Positions 1 to 12,997 of a stretch of 64,000 nt of DNA are shown piece by piece. This DNA comes from Aquanectria penicillioides. Its lineage: Eukaryota > Ascomycota > Sordariomycetes > Hypocreales > Nectriaceae. The stretch is from assembly GCA_003415625.1 (NCBI GenBank), contig PYIU01000008.1:1054001-1118000 (forward strand), written 5' to 3'. Under the pieces are notes generated by a model. That model saw nothing but the letters and a program-made list of their open reading frames with translations. It was not told where the DNA came from and did no database searches. The translations under genes were made by a program, and so were the position numbers. Position 1 is the first letter of the stretch; each line of letters opens with the position of its first letter.

Positions 1-993
1 AGTTTGGGTAGAGCTACGTAATCCATTTCAACCACAATCCAATTCGGACAGATTTGATATATCACTGTGAAGGACGATGCAATTAACAGCGTGCGTTTGG
101 GTTGTCTCAAATCAGAGGATATACTCGGTGGGGAGGTTGGCCAGCGGAGATAGCACCTACCCTAAACCTCCGTGGTCGCTCCCCACTATGTTGCACCAAT
201 TCACGTGGCAAGCCTCAATACCATTCTTCCGGTAGTTAACGAGCAAATTTTGTATAAGATGGGTTCCCTTTGGCTCACAGTTTACTTTTGGTCTTTTATT
301 CCGAAGTATTGCCTCGTTTGGTACAACATATCTCTGTCGGGCAACGCTGAGCTATGTCGATTCGCTGAGTGGACGGCTACGATTTACGCGGGAGAGGGGT
401 CGATACCCACAAGCTAGGGTGCAGAGTAAAAAAAAAAAAGAAATCAATTAAAATCGGTTCGTGGCCAACATATCGCAATGGCTTCCTTAACTGTCCTAGA
501 ACCCATAGCTATACTAAATAACCTGCTACAGCCACTCCTTGAGTAGATCAATGTGGTCACACGATCAAGGCTTGGTCAAGAGCTTAGGGCTCACCTGAGA
601 CACGTGGGGAGCACTAGTCATAAGTTTGATCGGAAGGATAATATGAATATAATAGGTGAAAAGGTCACATTGTATGTCGTCAAAGAATAAACGTCTAATA
701 TGACAAAATACATGTGAAGCCCCCTTTCCTGGAGATGAGATCGCAGCCATTACTTGTTCCCCGTCCCTAATACTTTACATCGTAGGTATGCATGCATTCC
801 ATTTCGTTCCTCTCAAGTCCAACCCAGTGCATTTCATCAAAGGGGTCCATTGGCTATACGCGCCATTTCCGATTATTGTACAACAAAGGGCTCAATGCTC
901 GGCCCAACAATCACCACGCCGAATTCGTGACGTAGTCTCGTAGCGTAAGCCTCCAGCGCGAGGAGGCGGCATTTTGCGGCGCTGGTTCAAATC
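1..993. other. Window edge, no supportable gene
   Basis: I see no coding region with introns, family motifs or codon bias here. Short open frames such as 172-417 (+) and 565-750 (-) lack recognisable motifs and use codons unlike the genes of this window. The right end is the 3' flank of the tom22 gene. Confidence 0.5.
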
Positions 994-1512
994 TTACAGG
1001 GCAGGCTTGGCCTGGTTGTCGCCAAGGGCGGCACCGACCTTGTCGGCGGTGCTCTGCTCGGAGCCAGCGGTCAGAAGCTCGCCGCCAGCCTGTCGCATGT
1101 TGTACTCTTGCTCCATGGCGGTGAGCTGCTGGTCCTCGGCGAAGGACAAGGCGAAGGGAACACCGAAGAAGAGGGCAGAGGTGGTGATGACCCAGGCGCC
1201 CTTGCCGCTGAAGCTGATGACGCTCCAGGCAGTGCTGGTGACGGCATTGACACTGTTCGAGATCCAGGATCGAGTAGTGGGAGGGACGATGTCGCGAAGA
1301 GCATATAATCGCTCGGCGAAGGTCTCATCTAGAGGATCATAGTCGGACTCGTTGGAAATCTCGGAGTCTGTTGATAGGTTAGATCACGCTCTTAGAGGGG
1401 CAATTGGTGATGCGTATAACGAACCGGTATCCGTGTAGTCATCCTCATCAACATCAGGGCCGACCTGGCCAGCCTGGAAGTGCTCGTCCTCGACCTCGGT
1501 GAGAATAACCAT
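994..1512 (-). CDS. tom22: Mitochondrial import receptor subunit Tom22
   Basis: This is the central receptor of the TOM complex in the mitochondrial outer membrane, which passes presequence proteins from Tom20/Tom70 to the Tom40 pore. There are two exons, 1512-1425 and 1367-994, with a 57-nt intron (GTTCGT...CAACAG). The product is about 153 residues, the family's usual length. The N-terminal half is strongly acidic (EVEDEHF, DVDEDD, SEISNESDYDP), as expected for the cytosolic presequence-binding domain. It is followed by the conserved ETFAERLYALRDIVPP stretch and one membrane segment around residues 85-115 (AWVITTSALFFGVPFAL). A short Q/A-rich intermembrane-space tail ends in KPAL. I chose the ATG at 1512 because it gives the MVILTEVEDE start. 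The identification rests on motif recognition without an alignment. Confidence 0.93.
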
Positions 1513-2205
1513 GATGGGCGATTAAGGGTGTGTGATGAAAATAAAAGAGGTGATTATTTAAGGTCGTCGAGAAGAGCCTCAATAGGTATCGAGGCAAGGA
1601 TAGATAGTACAGCGGAAGGGGAGCTGACGAGGGGCGATGTCTGCCGTCAAGGTTGGGCGAGTTGGAGCTCGGATGGGCAACTTGTCGTTTTGGAGCTTGT
1701 CGAGGAGGGCGGAGCTCGAGCGCGATCGGCAAACGTCGTCAGGCGATCGGAGTTGTGTATGCGGCGAATAGGGTGCGCAAGGCGGGGATTATGGGGAGGG
1801 GATGAGGAATGCCGATGAAAGGGGCGATTCTTCAGATGTTAAGTGGTTAAGCTGAAGTTGGCGTCACGAAGCCATCGAGTCAAATTTTTTGGCGTTGCGG
1901 GAGCTGCCCGGGGCCGGGGGAAGCCGTGGGTTTAGCCGAAGAACTTGCTATCGTCACGTGCATCCGATTAGTTGATGGATCCAACGTCATGGATATTCGC
2001 CCCACTTGCAACTTACAAACATTCTTAACTACATAGGAGAATTTATTAAAGTCTCAAGGTAATATTAGTAGTGAACGAATGAAGTATTGCAAATATCTAT
2101 GCTATGAGTGGAAAAGACATGTGAGCTTTTGAGGGTAATCGAGGTAATTGAAAGAAACAAAATGTATGACATCATAGGGAACTAGCTAAATCAACTTCCT
2201 TCGCA
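1513..2205. other. Intergenic region, tom22 5' flank
   Basis: About 690 bp between the tom22 start and the end of the next minus-strand gene. It should hold the tom22 promoter and the terminator of the upstream gene. I see no coding signal and no clear TATA or terminator motif. Confidence 0.5.
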
Positions 2206-3519
2206 TCACTGGTAATTGCCAATCCCGGACCAAAGTGACGCAGACCAGAGTCCCATACTCACTTGCATCCCTGCCATTGAGGTGTTGAACACGCTGGCCA
2301 AAGCCTCCTGCGTCCAGTCGAGATGTCCCGCCTTGTCGACTGCCTTGTCCAGATGAAGACCCTGGATGAACGGGTTCACTTTGCCGGCCACTTCCACCTG
2401 TTGGTGGATCGACGCGAGGATCTCATCCAGGTTTGACACGAAGGATTCTTCCTCATTGGCGTTGGAAACGAGTGTTTCTATCAACGGCACGCACATTTTT
2501 CTTGCCTTCTTTATGTGTACGTCATTTGGGTCTGATCCCTTGGGGAGTTTGAACCGGTCGTGTTCGGTCTGTTTCTGCCAGAGGCCCACAGGAATGTTTC
2601 GTCGCCAATCCCAAGTGTAGTGATATAGCACATCATAGTACTCCATGCCAAGGTCGAAGTCATTTTTGTTGTTTTTGGCTTTTTTCACTTCAATGCTTGG
2701 TGCTCCAATTGTATCTCTCTGGACCACCTTGTTGTCCTTTCCGTTGTCATTGCTGGCCTTTTGCTTCTTCTTCATGGCAGCCTCTTTCTTCTTGGCTTTT
2801 TGATAGGCAATGGCATCACCCTCCCACCTTGGTAGGAAAGTACCCATGGATACGTCGGTGCATTGAAGAAGGAAATTGACATATTTCTTGGGCATCAGTC
2901 GGACTACATCCCCACCAGGACCACCAGGATTACCCAAGAGGGTGGCCAAAATTGGGCGGGGATCGAGCTCCATATGCTTGTTGTTGAAGTTGTTGGTGAG
3001 ATTGGTGACGATTGGTTCGAAGGCGGGCCACTTGTCCAGGATAGCATTTTGCTTGGGCTGCGGCAAGGCATAGAAAGCCCGGACAACCGAGACAGGAAAT
3101 GCCCATGGGGATGGAATCACTTTGTTGTCGAGACCGGTCTTCCATTTGGCGTCCTCAGACTTGGAGTCTTCCACACTTCGCTTACCGACACCGTAAGGAT
3201 TGGAATTGATGTAGGGTGGCCGGTAAGTGTGCGTGTTTTGGTCCTGCGGATACATCACGACTGGAACCCCCCCCTCTTTGTGCGCTGGGTTGATATTGGG
3301 ATCCATCAAGAACTCGCCCATGGGAGGTAGTGGAGGTTCGCCGGGCAGGCATGTACCGAAAGCATGGCAGTCACAATCGGTATGCGAACCATGGAGCAAA
3401 AATCCGATCCCGTTTTGGAACCAGTCTGTTCTGCCTGCACTGCCCATGTTTGAAGCAGTCCCATCTTCGTAGTACCAGCACCCAGGAGGGAGTCGAGGGG
3501 TAGAGACAATATCACCCAT
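2206..3519 (-). CDS. Hypothetical protein, 437 residues, family not recognised
   Basis: This is one uninterrupted open frame from ATG at 3519 to TGA at 2206, with no need for an intron. I do not recognise the family. There is no N-terminal signal peptide and no clear membrane segment. Visible features are an early Cys/His cluster (HTDCDCHAFGTC, about residues 46-57), a proline-rich part (PPLPPMGEF), a Gly/Pro stretch (GNPGGPGGD) near residue 195, and a lysine-rich segment (YQKAKKKEAAMKKKQKA, about 240-256) that could bind nucleic acid or act as a nuclear signal. The C-terminal third is Trp-rich and probably helical. Codon use is less C-biased than in the neighbouring housekeeping genes, which would suit a lineage-restricted or recently acquired gene, but this is inference only. 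The length and balanced composition make a real protein likely. Confidence 0.65.
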   Translation of the reverse strand: MGDIVSTPRLPPGCWYYEDGTASNMGSAGRTDWFQNGIGFLLHGSHTDCDCHAFGTCLPGEPPLPPMGEFLMDPNINPAHKEGGVPVVMYPQDQNTHTYRPPYINSNPYGVGKRSVEDSKSEDAKWKTGLDNKVIPSPWAFPVSVVRAFYALPQPKQNAILDKWPAFEPIVTNLTNNFNNKHMELDPRPILATLLGNPGGPGGDVVRLMPKKYVNFLLQCTDVSMGTFLPRWEGDAIAYQKAKKKEAAMKKKQKASNDNGKDNKVVQRDTIGAPSIEVKKAKNNKNDFDLGMEYYDVLYHYTWDWRRNIPVGLWQKQTEHDRFKLPKGSDPNDVHIKKARKMCVPLIETLVSNANEEESFVSNLDEILASIHQQVEVAGKVNPFIQGLHLDKAVDKAGHLDWTQEALASVFNTSMAGMQVSMGLWSASLWSGIGNYQ

Positions 3520-6500
3520 GGTTAACCAGGGGAATTTTGACGATCAAATTCTGAAAACGGATCAAAGAAAGGAAGAATGAGAGTTGAATTACAAGAGCAG
3601 GACGTCAACAATTTTTTAAACCATGATCTAGAGGCCAGCCAGGTCATTGTGAAGGTTTTCGGTTTCTCAAGGTGAACCATCACGCCTGAAAGTATAGAAA
3701 GACTCTGAAAGTTGCTTGAAACCCAACAGGTTGCTGTGACTTTTGGCACCCACGGCTGTCTATGCTACGGATGTTTCTTGTGTGTTAGATACCGTGAACT
3801 TTGCGAGCTCCCAATGCCCCAGCGTGTTTGCCCAGCACTCACTTACACTGCCCTTCTTTGCAGGTGGCAAAGGCCACTTCCAACGGAACCGAATAAGATT
3901 CGGAAAACCATGGTTTCAGGCTCATCCGCATAGGAGAGAGCTGCTATGGGCCAGATCGAGATCTAGTGAACTCGAGAGGAGCTTGTCTCTTGTCCCCGTG
4001 AGGTAGTCAGAGGGATCATAGGACCTTGAGGGCTCCCCAATCGCAATGCTCACAAAAGGAGCGTGATGCTGTGAATACACGTCAAAGCCATAATATTACT
4101 ATGTAATACGATTTCTTTTTTTGGGTTTTGAGTTTCGGGTTGTCATAATGTTCCAGGTCTCCGACGCACACCCTCGGCCTGGGATGAATCGTGGGAGTAG
4201 CATGCGCAGCGAAGTCGGCATTGAGGGTGAACTTTTTTTTTTGGGAGGGGTGTGAGATCTAGGGTTGCCGGGAGTATGGCGAATTATTGTTGAGTTGTTT
4301 TATGATGTTGGTGTTGTCAGAGGTTGTCGTGAAGTCGCTGATGTAGGTGCAATAATATGTAAGACAGGCACGCTAATACGTAATAACCAGGCCCAGGTCC
4401 GCAACCACCTGACCTGCGAAATGGAGCCCCAATGTCGCCTATGTGCCCAAAGGTAATTAGACAATTGACATCGTGACCGCTTCAGCCATCACATCCTAGC
4501 TCTGAGGCAAGATGAGCGGTAAAGGCATGGGGAAAAAAGGACCTGGGGGGTGATGTGGCCATTGATGGCAGGCATCGCGAGCACGAACTTGCTATCAAGG
4601 AAGAAACCCGTCGCTCGAATCTGCATCCCCCGCCGGACCCTGGATGGAGGGGCTATGAAAGGGTTTATGGTCGCAGCGAGAAAACCGCCGATTGGATGAT
4701 CTCGGCCCGGGAGCGAAGAGGCGCCATGTTGGCTCCAGAACGCCCAGGGAATGTCGTCTGAACTCTGATACCGGCTGCGGGTAAGGGGTCCAAAGAGGTG
4801 CTCAACTAGCTCTACATGGAGTTTGTTCTCCGTTGGATGAACTAGGAGGGGAGGGGAGTCTGGGCTCGTTCCGTCGCTACAGTATAATATTCGTCATGAA
4901 TCATCATCGGATTGAAAACACCGTCCAGTAATTGATTGGCGTATCTTCCCTCTGTCTCGGGGGCGACGAGGGACATGTAGTGGAGGAACGAAGCCATCCG
5001 CACGTCAATGTGAAAGCCACCCTGGAGTCCACAGTAATCAGAAACATACATGGATGATACAGGCCGGGACTAGTGGGTTGCATTTACATGGTGCCTGTGA
5101 TACCAATATTTCACACTTACCTACCTCCTACGCCTTGTGCGTTTTACATGTCGTGCCCCTGATACTTGAGGGTACCAGTAGTTTTCCCGCATAGGAATTG
5201 TCACACTTACAGATTTTTTCTTCTTGCTCCTCTCCCGTCAATTCTCATCTTATCAAGTTCCCGAGACCCCGCCCACTAACAATGCACCGAGTCACATTCT
5301 CGAGTTGCCCGCCTAGCACGTGTATGCGTCGTTGGTTTGCGTGCAGACGAGGGAACAGGGGCTCGACAATGTTGACAGGTCCGGCGGCATTGCGAACGCG
5401 CGCACCAGGGCCGATCAGGTGCGCCGCAGCAGCCAGTAGCTCTCGGGCCCAAGCCTCCGCCTCAATTACACTGGCTGTCTCTCACCGCAACAAACGCCCG
5501 GCCAAGACGTCAAAACAGCGGGGTGTGAGAAGGGTGAGAGAAGGGGGAAAGGTGCAACACAACTACCTTAGGGAGCCCACAGATGGACCATTGAGGAGCC
5601 GAAGAGGGCATCGTGATCATGCACGGGGATGACCCTGATCTCCCGGGTGCAGTTGGGATTGGGATTAGGGATTAGGATTGCGGCATGGCTTGCGTCTTCG
5701 ATACGTCAAACAATACCATGGGTAGTACATGAGGAGTACAGTCGGTACGGAGTACGTATCCCAGCCGTCGCTAAATCGGGCAGGTTTGCTCCCGTTTGTT
5801 TGGGGTTGCGGCGCCAGCCCCGGAGGCCGGCAGCACAATTTGGCCGGCAGGTGGGCCACCCGCTCCACTTTCAGGTGCTTCGGCGGGCGCACAGGGTCTC
5901 CCAGGGGAGTTCAGTGGTGACTGTAGTGGATAGTAGTGCCCTGGGCTTGCTGGGCTTGCTAGGCTGGTGCTTTGCGGCGCCCTGAGGAGCCCCTCGCTGA
6001 GCCACTGGGGGCTGTCGTCTTGGAAAATTCTTCCCCAACATTCCACTTCGGGGCAACTCAAAGGGTGCGCCGGCCGGGACGCCAGCAAGGTATCCATCCC
6101 CGGAGCACGTCAAGGTATCGTCTACATCGTCAACCTTGCGGGTGCGTGTACGTACCTCTCTTCCTTTTTGCTAATTATCACACTCCCGCGCTCGATTCAA
6201 TCCTAGCTGCCGTAGTCAAAGGCCGGTCAGGTACGTACCACCCCGGTATCTTCAACAAAGAAGAAGAGGGAAAAGGAGGAAACAAACAAACAAAAAGGAC
6301 CTGCAGCAAGCAGCTCTATCTGCAGCACGCCCCCTTGTGCTTTGGTGCCCTGGTCCTAAACCGAAGATTGCCTGCGTTTGTTTGGGGCATGGGGACTGGT
6401 GGTTGTCTGGCCCATTGGCCGGCGTCCCCTACCTACCTAGGCAGGCTCTTCCTCCAGGCACAGGTACCAGGTACGGCTCGGTGCCCACGGCCGACCTAGA

Positions 6501-9500
6501 TCGGGACCGGGACCCGGGTGTTGATGTACACAACACCTCGTGTGGCGGTGCGCATTTGAAGTCGCGATTGTGTTTATTGTGACCGGTGGGTATCACAGGA
6601 TGCCGTGCTTGGCACAAAGGGACATTCCCTGCATGCGCTTGTGTCGTCGAGAGGCCGCCAGACGAATTGGTTTGGGACGGGCGCAGGACCAAGGATGCCC
6701 GGAATTTCAATGGTGACGACATACGGGCAGCGCGAGGAACCGAGTACCGGTCCCCGGATTTGACGGGATTTCCGCCTTACCTAAGGCAAGGGGTGGCCAG
6801 TGGCACCTGGGTTGTGTGGCAGTGAGTGGCAGTGACAGCTGAGGTGGCAGTGAAGACGAGCAGTAGTGGCGAACAGCACTTTCCCAATGCTCGACGCAGC
6901 AGGGCAGGTGGCGGGTGGCAGGCGGCAGAGGCAGGTGGGCAGGTGGCACATCCCTTCCTTTCCCTTGCCTTGGCTGGCCCGAGTCTACGAATACGTATTT
7001 CTGCTTCTGCACTGGCGCAAATCCCGAAGCGGCGTCAAAAATAGCAACCTGCAACTCAACCGACGGCGGGGTAGCGTCGTTGATTAGCCGACTCGACATG
7101 GAAGGCGGGCGTGGAGACTTGTCAGTGCTGCCATGCCAAGTTTCTGGCACGAGCACACACTAGCAGCATGCCTCGCAGTCCGGAGCCTGGAGAAGGCCCT
7201 TGGAGAGGCTGGATCAACAACCCCAACAACAATAGCCAGGCCCCACGAGACTGGGGATGACTCTGACAAACACAAACATGCTGTAGGCTGTAGCGTGCTC
7301 TCGGTCCTTGGCCCTTGACCGGCCGAGACATGGACGATGGACGTCCCAGAGTAGCACAGCCAGACACTGTGGGCAACAACAAGCTCGTGCCTGACGCTGG
7401 CGCTGCGACAAGCTGTGTTGCCAGATCCCACACTGCTGGGTCAGATCAATTCTCGATTCTCCATTCCTCGGCTGAACCCCTCCCCAAGCTGCCGGACTGA
7501 GGAGCCCGTACGGAGAAGCTGGGGCTCTCCTCCTGTATGTTGCCCGCCACGAGGGACGTGTAGAAGGAAGAAAGGGGCCAATTGGCCAGATTGGCATGAC
7601 ATAGCACGGGCCAATCCCCATCATCAACAGGTTGACACTCAATTCGACCTCAACCCCGGATTCAGGAAATAGCTTCCACTAGATGACGCTCTTCGTCCTT
7701 GAGTCCCGATCTCGCTCCCTTGCTCAACTCAGCTCGATAGGGCGGGCATTATTTCGACCCCAAAGAGAAACTCAACTGACCGACCCTATTACGCTCACTC
7801 CCCCCAGCCCTCTCGCTCCGGTTTATTTTTTTTTCTGTCGACCTCGTGACGCCTTGACGGCGTCCGCCTCCAAGCGCCGGATGCGGGGTGCAGGGAACAT
7901 TTGGTAATGGAGAGATGCCCATGACAAACCAGAGGGGCCACGAGACTGACGGGAGGCTCCAAGCAAAAACCTGGGGGGGGGGGGGGGGGCGTGGATGGCC
8001 CTTGCTCCGGGTGTGTTAGTCATGGACGTACAGAATTGCATCGTCGAACGGGGCAGCTGGAGATGGAATCTCCTGGGGAAGCAAATAAAGGGGCGATGAT
8101 GGTGCAAAACACGGGGTTGACGGAGGCCCGGCCAAGTCGGGCGGTCCCGTGGCTTTTACGAATGCTGCACGATCAAGTAAACTGGGGGTAATAGAAATGG
8201 GGGGTGGGCATGGGGAACGGTTGCAAAAGGAGCCCCGGCGGGTCTTTTACTGGGTCTGCTGGATGTGATTCTCGTGGCCTTTTGGTCACAAATGGTTACA
8301 CATCCCCTCCCAGGTGCGAGACAGAGCGGGCCAAAGTTTCGCTTTCTGAACAATGGAAGGAAACCTGGAGGTAATGGAAATGCCATCATCATCATCATCA
8401 TGGATCCCGTGCTGGGGGTGGAGGGGCGAAGGGAAACCTTTGCGGGGGCCCGGGCCCTCCGCTTAGTGGGTCGCCGGGGCAGCCCGGGGGTCTGGTGTGC
8501 AAGACGCCGGAGGCGGGTACCGGGGCCCGTTGCTGCTGTTTCTGCTGCTATGCTACCTATGCTGGGGCAGCAGCAGCACCGGCGGCGGCGGGAGCTGACC
8601 CTGGGACCTGGCTCTTGAGCGTTTGGGGAAGTTGGAGGGAGAAATTCTGTCTGAGCTGGGCGCGCTGTGATGAAAGATACGTAGGCCAATCGTTGCGTAG
8701 AGTTTTTCCTATTGAGATTGGCCCACCCTTTTGAGCGCAGGGCACGCTATGCAACCCTTTGCAACCTTGTTTTACATTGCTTCACCTCACTAAGACCGCT
8801 CCTTACCGAGTCAACCTGGGGCATGCACTAACAATACCAGTGTTATTGTGTCATCGATGGTACTATACAATGCTGGATTCTGTACCTGAAAGGCAGCAAG
8901 GACCACCCCCCTCACGTGAGTTACGTATACGTAAGTACTGTTTCCACGGGGCTCCATCGGCACGTAATGTCAGCGAGTTGCGGCATTGCGCTGCAAGTAC
9001 TCCGTATTGTGCAATACAGCTACAGATAGGGCAGAGGTGGTCAGCCATCGATTGGGTGTAGTGGAGAAGGCGCCGCAATCTATGCGGCCCCGCGTTGGGG
9101 CTGGCCGGAGCAGCTCCCCTCGGATTCGGGCATCGCCACAGGGAATGAGCAAGTAGTTGCCATTCTTCGACAATTGATCCTGGTCTTGTGGCTTTGTTTT
9201 GATTTGACGTTTGCATCGAATTGCCCCTGGAGGCCGAGGCGAAGCCATAGCAACAAACGCAATTTCACTGCTTGACCCCGTGACCCAAGGTCAGGCTGGC
9301 TGGAAGGAACTCTCGGTGAGGGCCCCAATTTCATCGAAGTTAGGTCAGGTGAGAAATTGGCTGGGTCTCGTCGACACCGACTCCGACAATCCAGTCTCCA
9401 GCCTCAGTCTCGAGCCAGCTATCGCTACCGTTACCCGCTAAACCCCCTTCAAGCGCTTCCACGGGGCGTTTGATTAGCGCCCGAGTAACGGGAACGTGTT

Positions 9501-11690
9501 CCGATGAGACGCACTGTATTCGCTGCGGGAAAACATCCCAGTTTTGCTATGGCTACCGTAGGCGCCATCACTGATGCGTGGCTGCACACCTTGGCCGCAG
9601 GAATTGTCTTACACGGCATTGACTCCCTGCTGCTGACACAATCGCACCGTCTAAAGACGACGGACTGTACATGGTCTATGTATATACCCGTTTTGTTCGA
9701 GGGCCCCAACAAAGGGCTTGGCATTGGAGCACATAATTCGGGCGAATCACTAAATTGCGTTGGCTTTTGCTTGGCCTGCGAGAAGATTTGACCTGGCTGA
9801 CAACGGTTTAGAGGGCCATGAGGAACACCGTCAGCTGGCTAGCCCCTATCTCAGCTAAGGCGAAAAGGATTCGACATCATGGATCCGTCATTATCTGTTC
9901 GTGCAGAGAGACGGTACGGACGAGTGGGGACATCTACGCAAGTTTTGCGCAGGATGAGAGAAAAAAACTTGAAACGAGGCCGGATCTGCATGTAACGAGG
10001 AAGTCTTTGACGATGACTCGCAGCGGGCGAGGTGAGCTCTCCCAGCACAATTGCACCATCGGCCACCTATCCTCCCAAACCGTTGGGTGACCGATTGGGT
10101 TAGTAGTGGAGATGGGTTGGACGCCGTGCATATACAGCCAAGTCGCATGCCTCCGGAGGCTGCGCGGTCAGAAAAACGAGAGGCTCTCAGAGGAGAGAGA
10201 ACAAAGAGTTCTGCCTGTGCGAGCCCGGGGATTGTGATTTGCCCTGTGCCAACCAAGCAAAACCGGGGAAACGGCACATGGTACACATGACTTGATTTGC
10301 GTAGGCCCGGAGGCACGGTGATTACGACACTGTTCTGTGCGGTATAGTTGCCACGCAGCACAGACGGGATCAGATATGATTCCTCCACAACTACGAATGG
10401 AATTCCACAGTGGAGAGGGAGTGGGGACCGATTGCGAAAGGAAAAAAAGAGCACCAAGAGTACGAGGGAAAAAAATAGAGTCACCCGTCACTCAGTTGCC
10501 CAGCACCTGACAGGCAAAAAAAAAAAGAAGACCAAAAAAAAAAAGAGGATCTAGCAGAGCCTCGAATAACCGGTGCCCGGCATGGCCTCCTTCCCCACTA
10601 TGGAACACTGGGAATAATGGGTTAACTGGGGACACTGGGGAGGATCCAAAGGAGGGGCCTGAAGGGCAAGTTGAGTAAGAGTCGTTCCTGGCACATGAGC
10701 GGCCAGGAACCGGGCGCTCGGGCCATGTAGCCTTCCCCTTGAGGCTTAGGACGAAGGCGCTATTGGGTAATCAATTGGCCCTTTTCCTGCGCTTGCCTGA
10801 GGTTATGATCACCGTCTCCCCCGCTGGGCCCTGCTTCTCGACTCTTCTGGCTGGGGCAAGTGCCGGGGCGCGCCCCATGGGCGGAGAAGGGTGCTGGACC
10901 CGACCGGCCCGGTGGTCAATGACGGCGCTGTAGGTACTGTTGTACGGATGTATCGTGTTCTTTCTGGCCCTCTTTTGTCCATTTGGTTTCGTTTGTGACT
11001 TGGTGCTGGGTGCGAATATTGAGCAATCAATTCATCAGCATGAGGCCTCGTCGGTGCAGGTCGAGGCGGGGCCGGGGCGTGGAATCGTAATTTTGCTCCA
11101 GGTAGCTGTCTGTAGCAGTAAAGCAGGGCCTCCTATCGCGTCTGTGCTGCCTTCACGCCTATCACGCTCAAAACGCCCACGAAGATGCTCTCAGCGAGGC
11201 TGGTGATCAAAACCGGCGCAAGACTGCTCACCGCACCGCCCCCCTCCCCCCTTCGAACAATTCGGCTCTGAGCTAATTGGTACCGGTTTCTAGAAGCGAA
11301 AACAGACAGCACAGTACCTCGCTCGACCTGAGTCTTCGAAGCCTCCAGCATCCATCACCTAGCAGGGGAGCCCCACCGAAAGGGGGGGGGTGAAGGTGTA
11401 GGCAGGGTGTCGCACCAAAAAAAAGGTGAGCGGCAAGGAGTGGCCAACGTGACAAAGCGTGTCAGAAAGAATAAGAGAAATCGACCACGAGGAACGAGGG
11501 GCGGCCGTAAATTGACACTGGATTGGAACTTGAAAGGTACGGCGAAAAGTACGTACCCCGGTCCTGTTTTTTTGCATCGTGAAGCTGGAAGGTACGTACC
11601 TTCCATGTAGCTTCGTACCTTTACCTACACTCCCGTCAGTGTTGAGCAAAAAGAGACACGACAGTCACTCCCGCTCTTGCTCGCACTCAC
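3520..11690. other. Gene-poor region of about 8 kb
   Basis: No open frame here shows family motifs, plausible splicing or the codon bias of the flanking genes. The many frames of 60-200 codons on both strands are low-complexity and mutually overlapping. The region holds simple-sequence tracts: a G run of about 17 at 7973-7989, a CAT repeat near 8384-8401, A-rich runs near 10517-10540, and TGGCAG-type near-repeats at 6830-6950. Non-coding RNAs or distal NAD-GDH regulatory elements could lie here, but I cannot point to one. Confidence 0.55.
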
Positions 11691-11696
11691 GGCCCA

Positions 11697-11709
11697 GGAG
11701 TATTTAAAG
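11697..11709 (+). promoter_or_regulatory. Candidate distal TATA box for NAD-GDH
   Basis: A TATTTAAAG motif lies about 1.4 kb upstream of the NAD-GDH start codon. Roughly 60-300 bp downstream of it is a long pyrimidine-rich stretch (about 11780-11965, runs of CTCC, TCTC and CCTC), as often seen around transcription starts of strongly expressed filamentous-fungal genes. The promoter role is inferred from motif and position. Confidence 0.4.
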
Positions 11710-12438
11710 CTTCCATTGCCAGGTCCCCAGGAATTTGGAGTCGAGAATCCGGCTCGTTAAAGCTTTCGACTTACTTCGTCTTGTCTTCAAAAGACTCCCA
11801 ACTCCTCCCCTCCTCCCCCTTCTTCTCTCTCTCCTCCACCTTTCATCTCTAGCTTGCGTCTAAGCGGCATCTCACCTCTTTCTCACCTCCCTTCTCTCAC
11901 GTCTCACCCTCCTACACAAAATTTAACCTCCGCCGTATCAAGAGAGTTCCCCTTATCTCTCTCTCTTGACCCCGGGTTGACCGTCAGTTGCTATTTTCGA
12001 CAGGGCTGACTGGATGGCTGTGCTGAGTTCGCGCACCAAGAAACCAACGCCAGCTAAGCTGTGCTAATCGAGATCAAAAGTTTGGACTTTCTGGAACTTA
12101 GGCTAGCTTCACGAAAGCCTGTACTCTCTCCATCCTCCTGCTCCTTTGAGTATCACGCCTTGAAAAAAACAACAAATAGAGGAATCCTCTTGTTGTTTCC
12201 CCCCCGGCCCTTCTCATCTTTTTTTTTTACCATCCTCTCATCTCTTCCCCCCGCCACTCGAACCCTCTGCGCGAGGCCGGCATCCCCGACTTACACATAA
12301 CATCATCGCTGTTGCAACACAACACAGCGGCAAAACAGACCCCTGCGTGTACCAAGGTACTGCATCAGGATCACCACCAATTCGACGCCCTGACGAATTG
12401 ATCACCGTAGCTAAGCACGCATAAATAAACACAAACCG

Positions 12439-12968
12439 GTAAGTCGCGGATACCTACCATTTCCTTATCTGAGCTCCTGCCCGCCCCTCCAATTCCCTTA
12501 TCGCAACTTGGACCGCTTCGTGGCTCCCTGGGTGGCTCCTTGTGGCCCCTGCTCCGTCTCCAAAAATGGACGAGATACGAGCGCAGCCAGAGAACCGGCC
12601 CGGCGGTGAAAGCTATTCTCACCTGGCAATATGGCCATTTGGCTTCGTTCGTATCAGCGCCCCGAGATAAGCACCTCCATCTGCCGGCGTTCTTTCAGTG
12701 TTCGCCGCAGCAACCCAGCCCATAAGGCCCCTCCGGATCCTCCAAACCCTGCAACCCTGCATTTTGGCTATTCAGGTCCCGATCTGGTGGCGTTTGCTGG
12801 GACCATGCTTTCGCTTCTGAACCATGGCTGCGCCCGTCGGGTGGTCAGCAACCGTATCAAAGCGATTGATGTTGACTCACTGCAACTCACCGAGACTCGC
12901 TCTCTGCCGTGTCCCCACCAATGTCCCTGGTGACGACATGATGGCCCTTATCAGGATTCCCATTTCAG
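12439..12968 (+). other. Possible 5'-UTR intron of NAD-GDH
   Basis: A strong donor (GTAAGT at 12439) and a candidate acceptor (TTTCAG ending at 12968) could define a leader intron of about 530 nt in a transcript starting near the distal TATA box. The nearest branch-like motifs lie rather far from the acceptor and other acceptors are possible, so the exact borders are uncertain. Confidence 0.25.
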
Positions 12969-12984
12969 GAGAGTCTTGGCCATT

Positions 12985-12997
12985 GAGTATATAATAC
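12985..12997 (+). promoter_or_regulatory. Candidate proximal TATA box for NAD-GDH
   Basis: GAGTATATAATAC lies about 120 bp upstream of the ATG at 13113, with a pyrimidine-rich stretch just downstream. It is a better match to a core TATA box than the distal motif near 11700. The gene may therefore have two promoters. Confidence 0.45.

Noticed and set aside
4842..5051. 69-codon minus-strand frame (MYVSDYCGLQ...)
   Set aside because: Looks protein-like in composition but is short and isolated, with no exon partner found.
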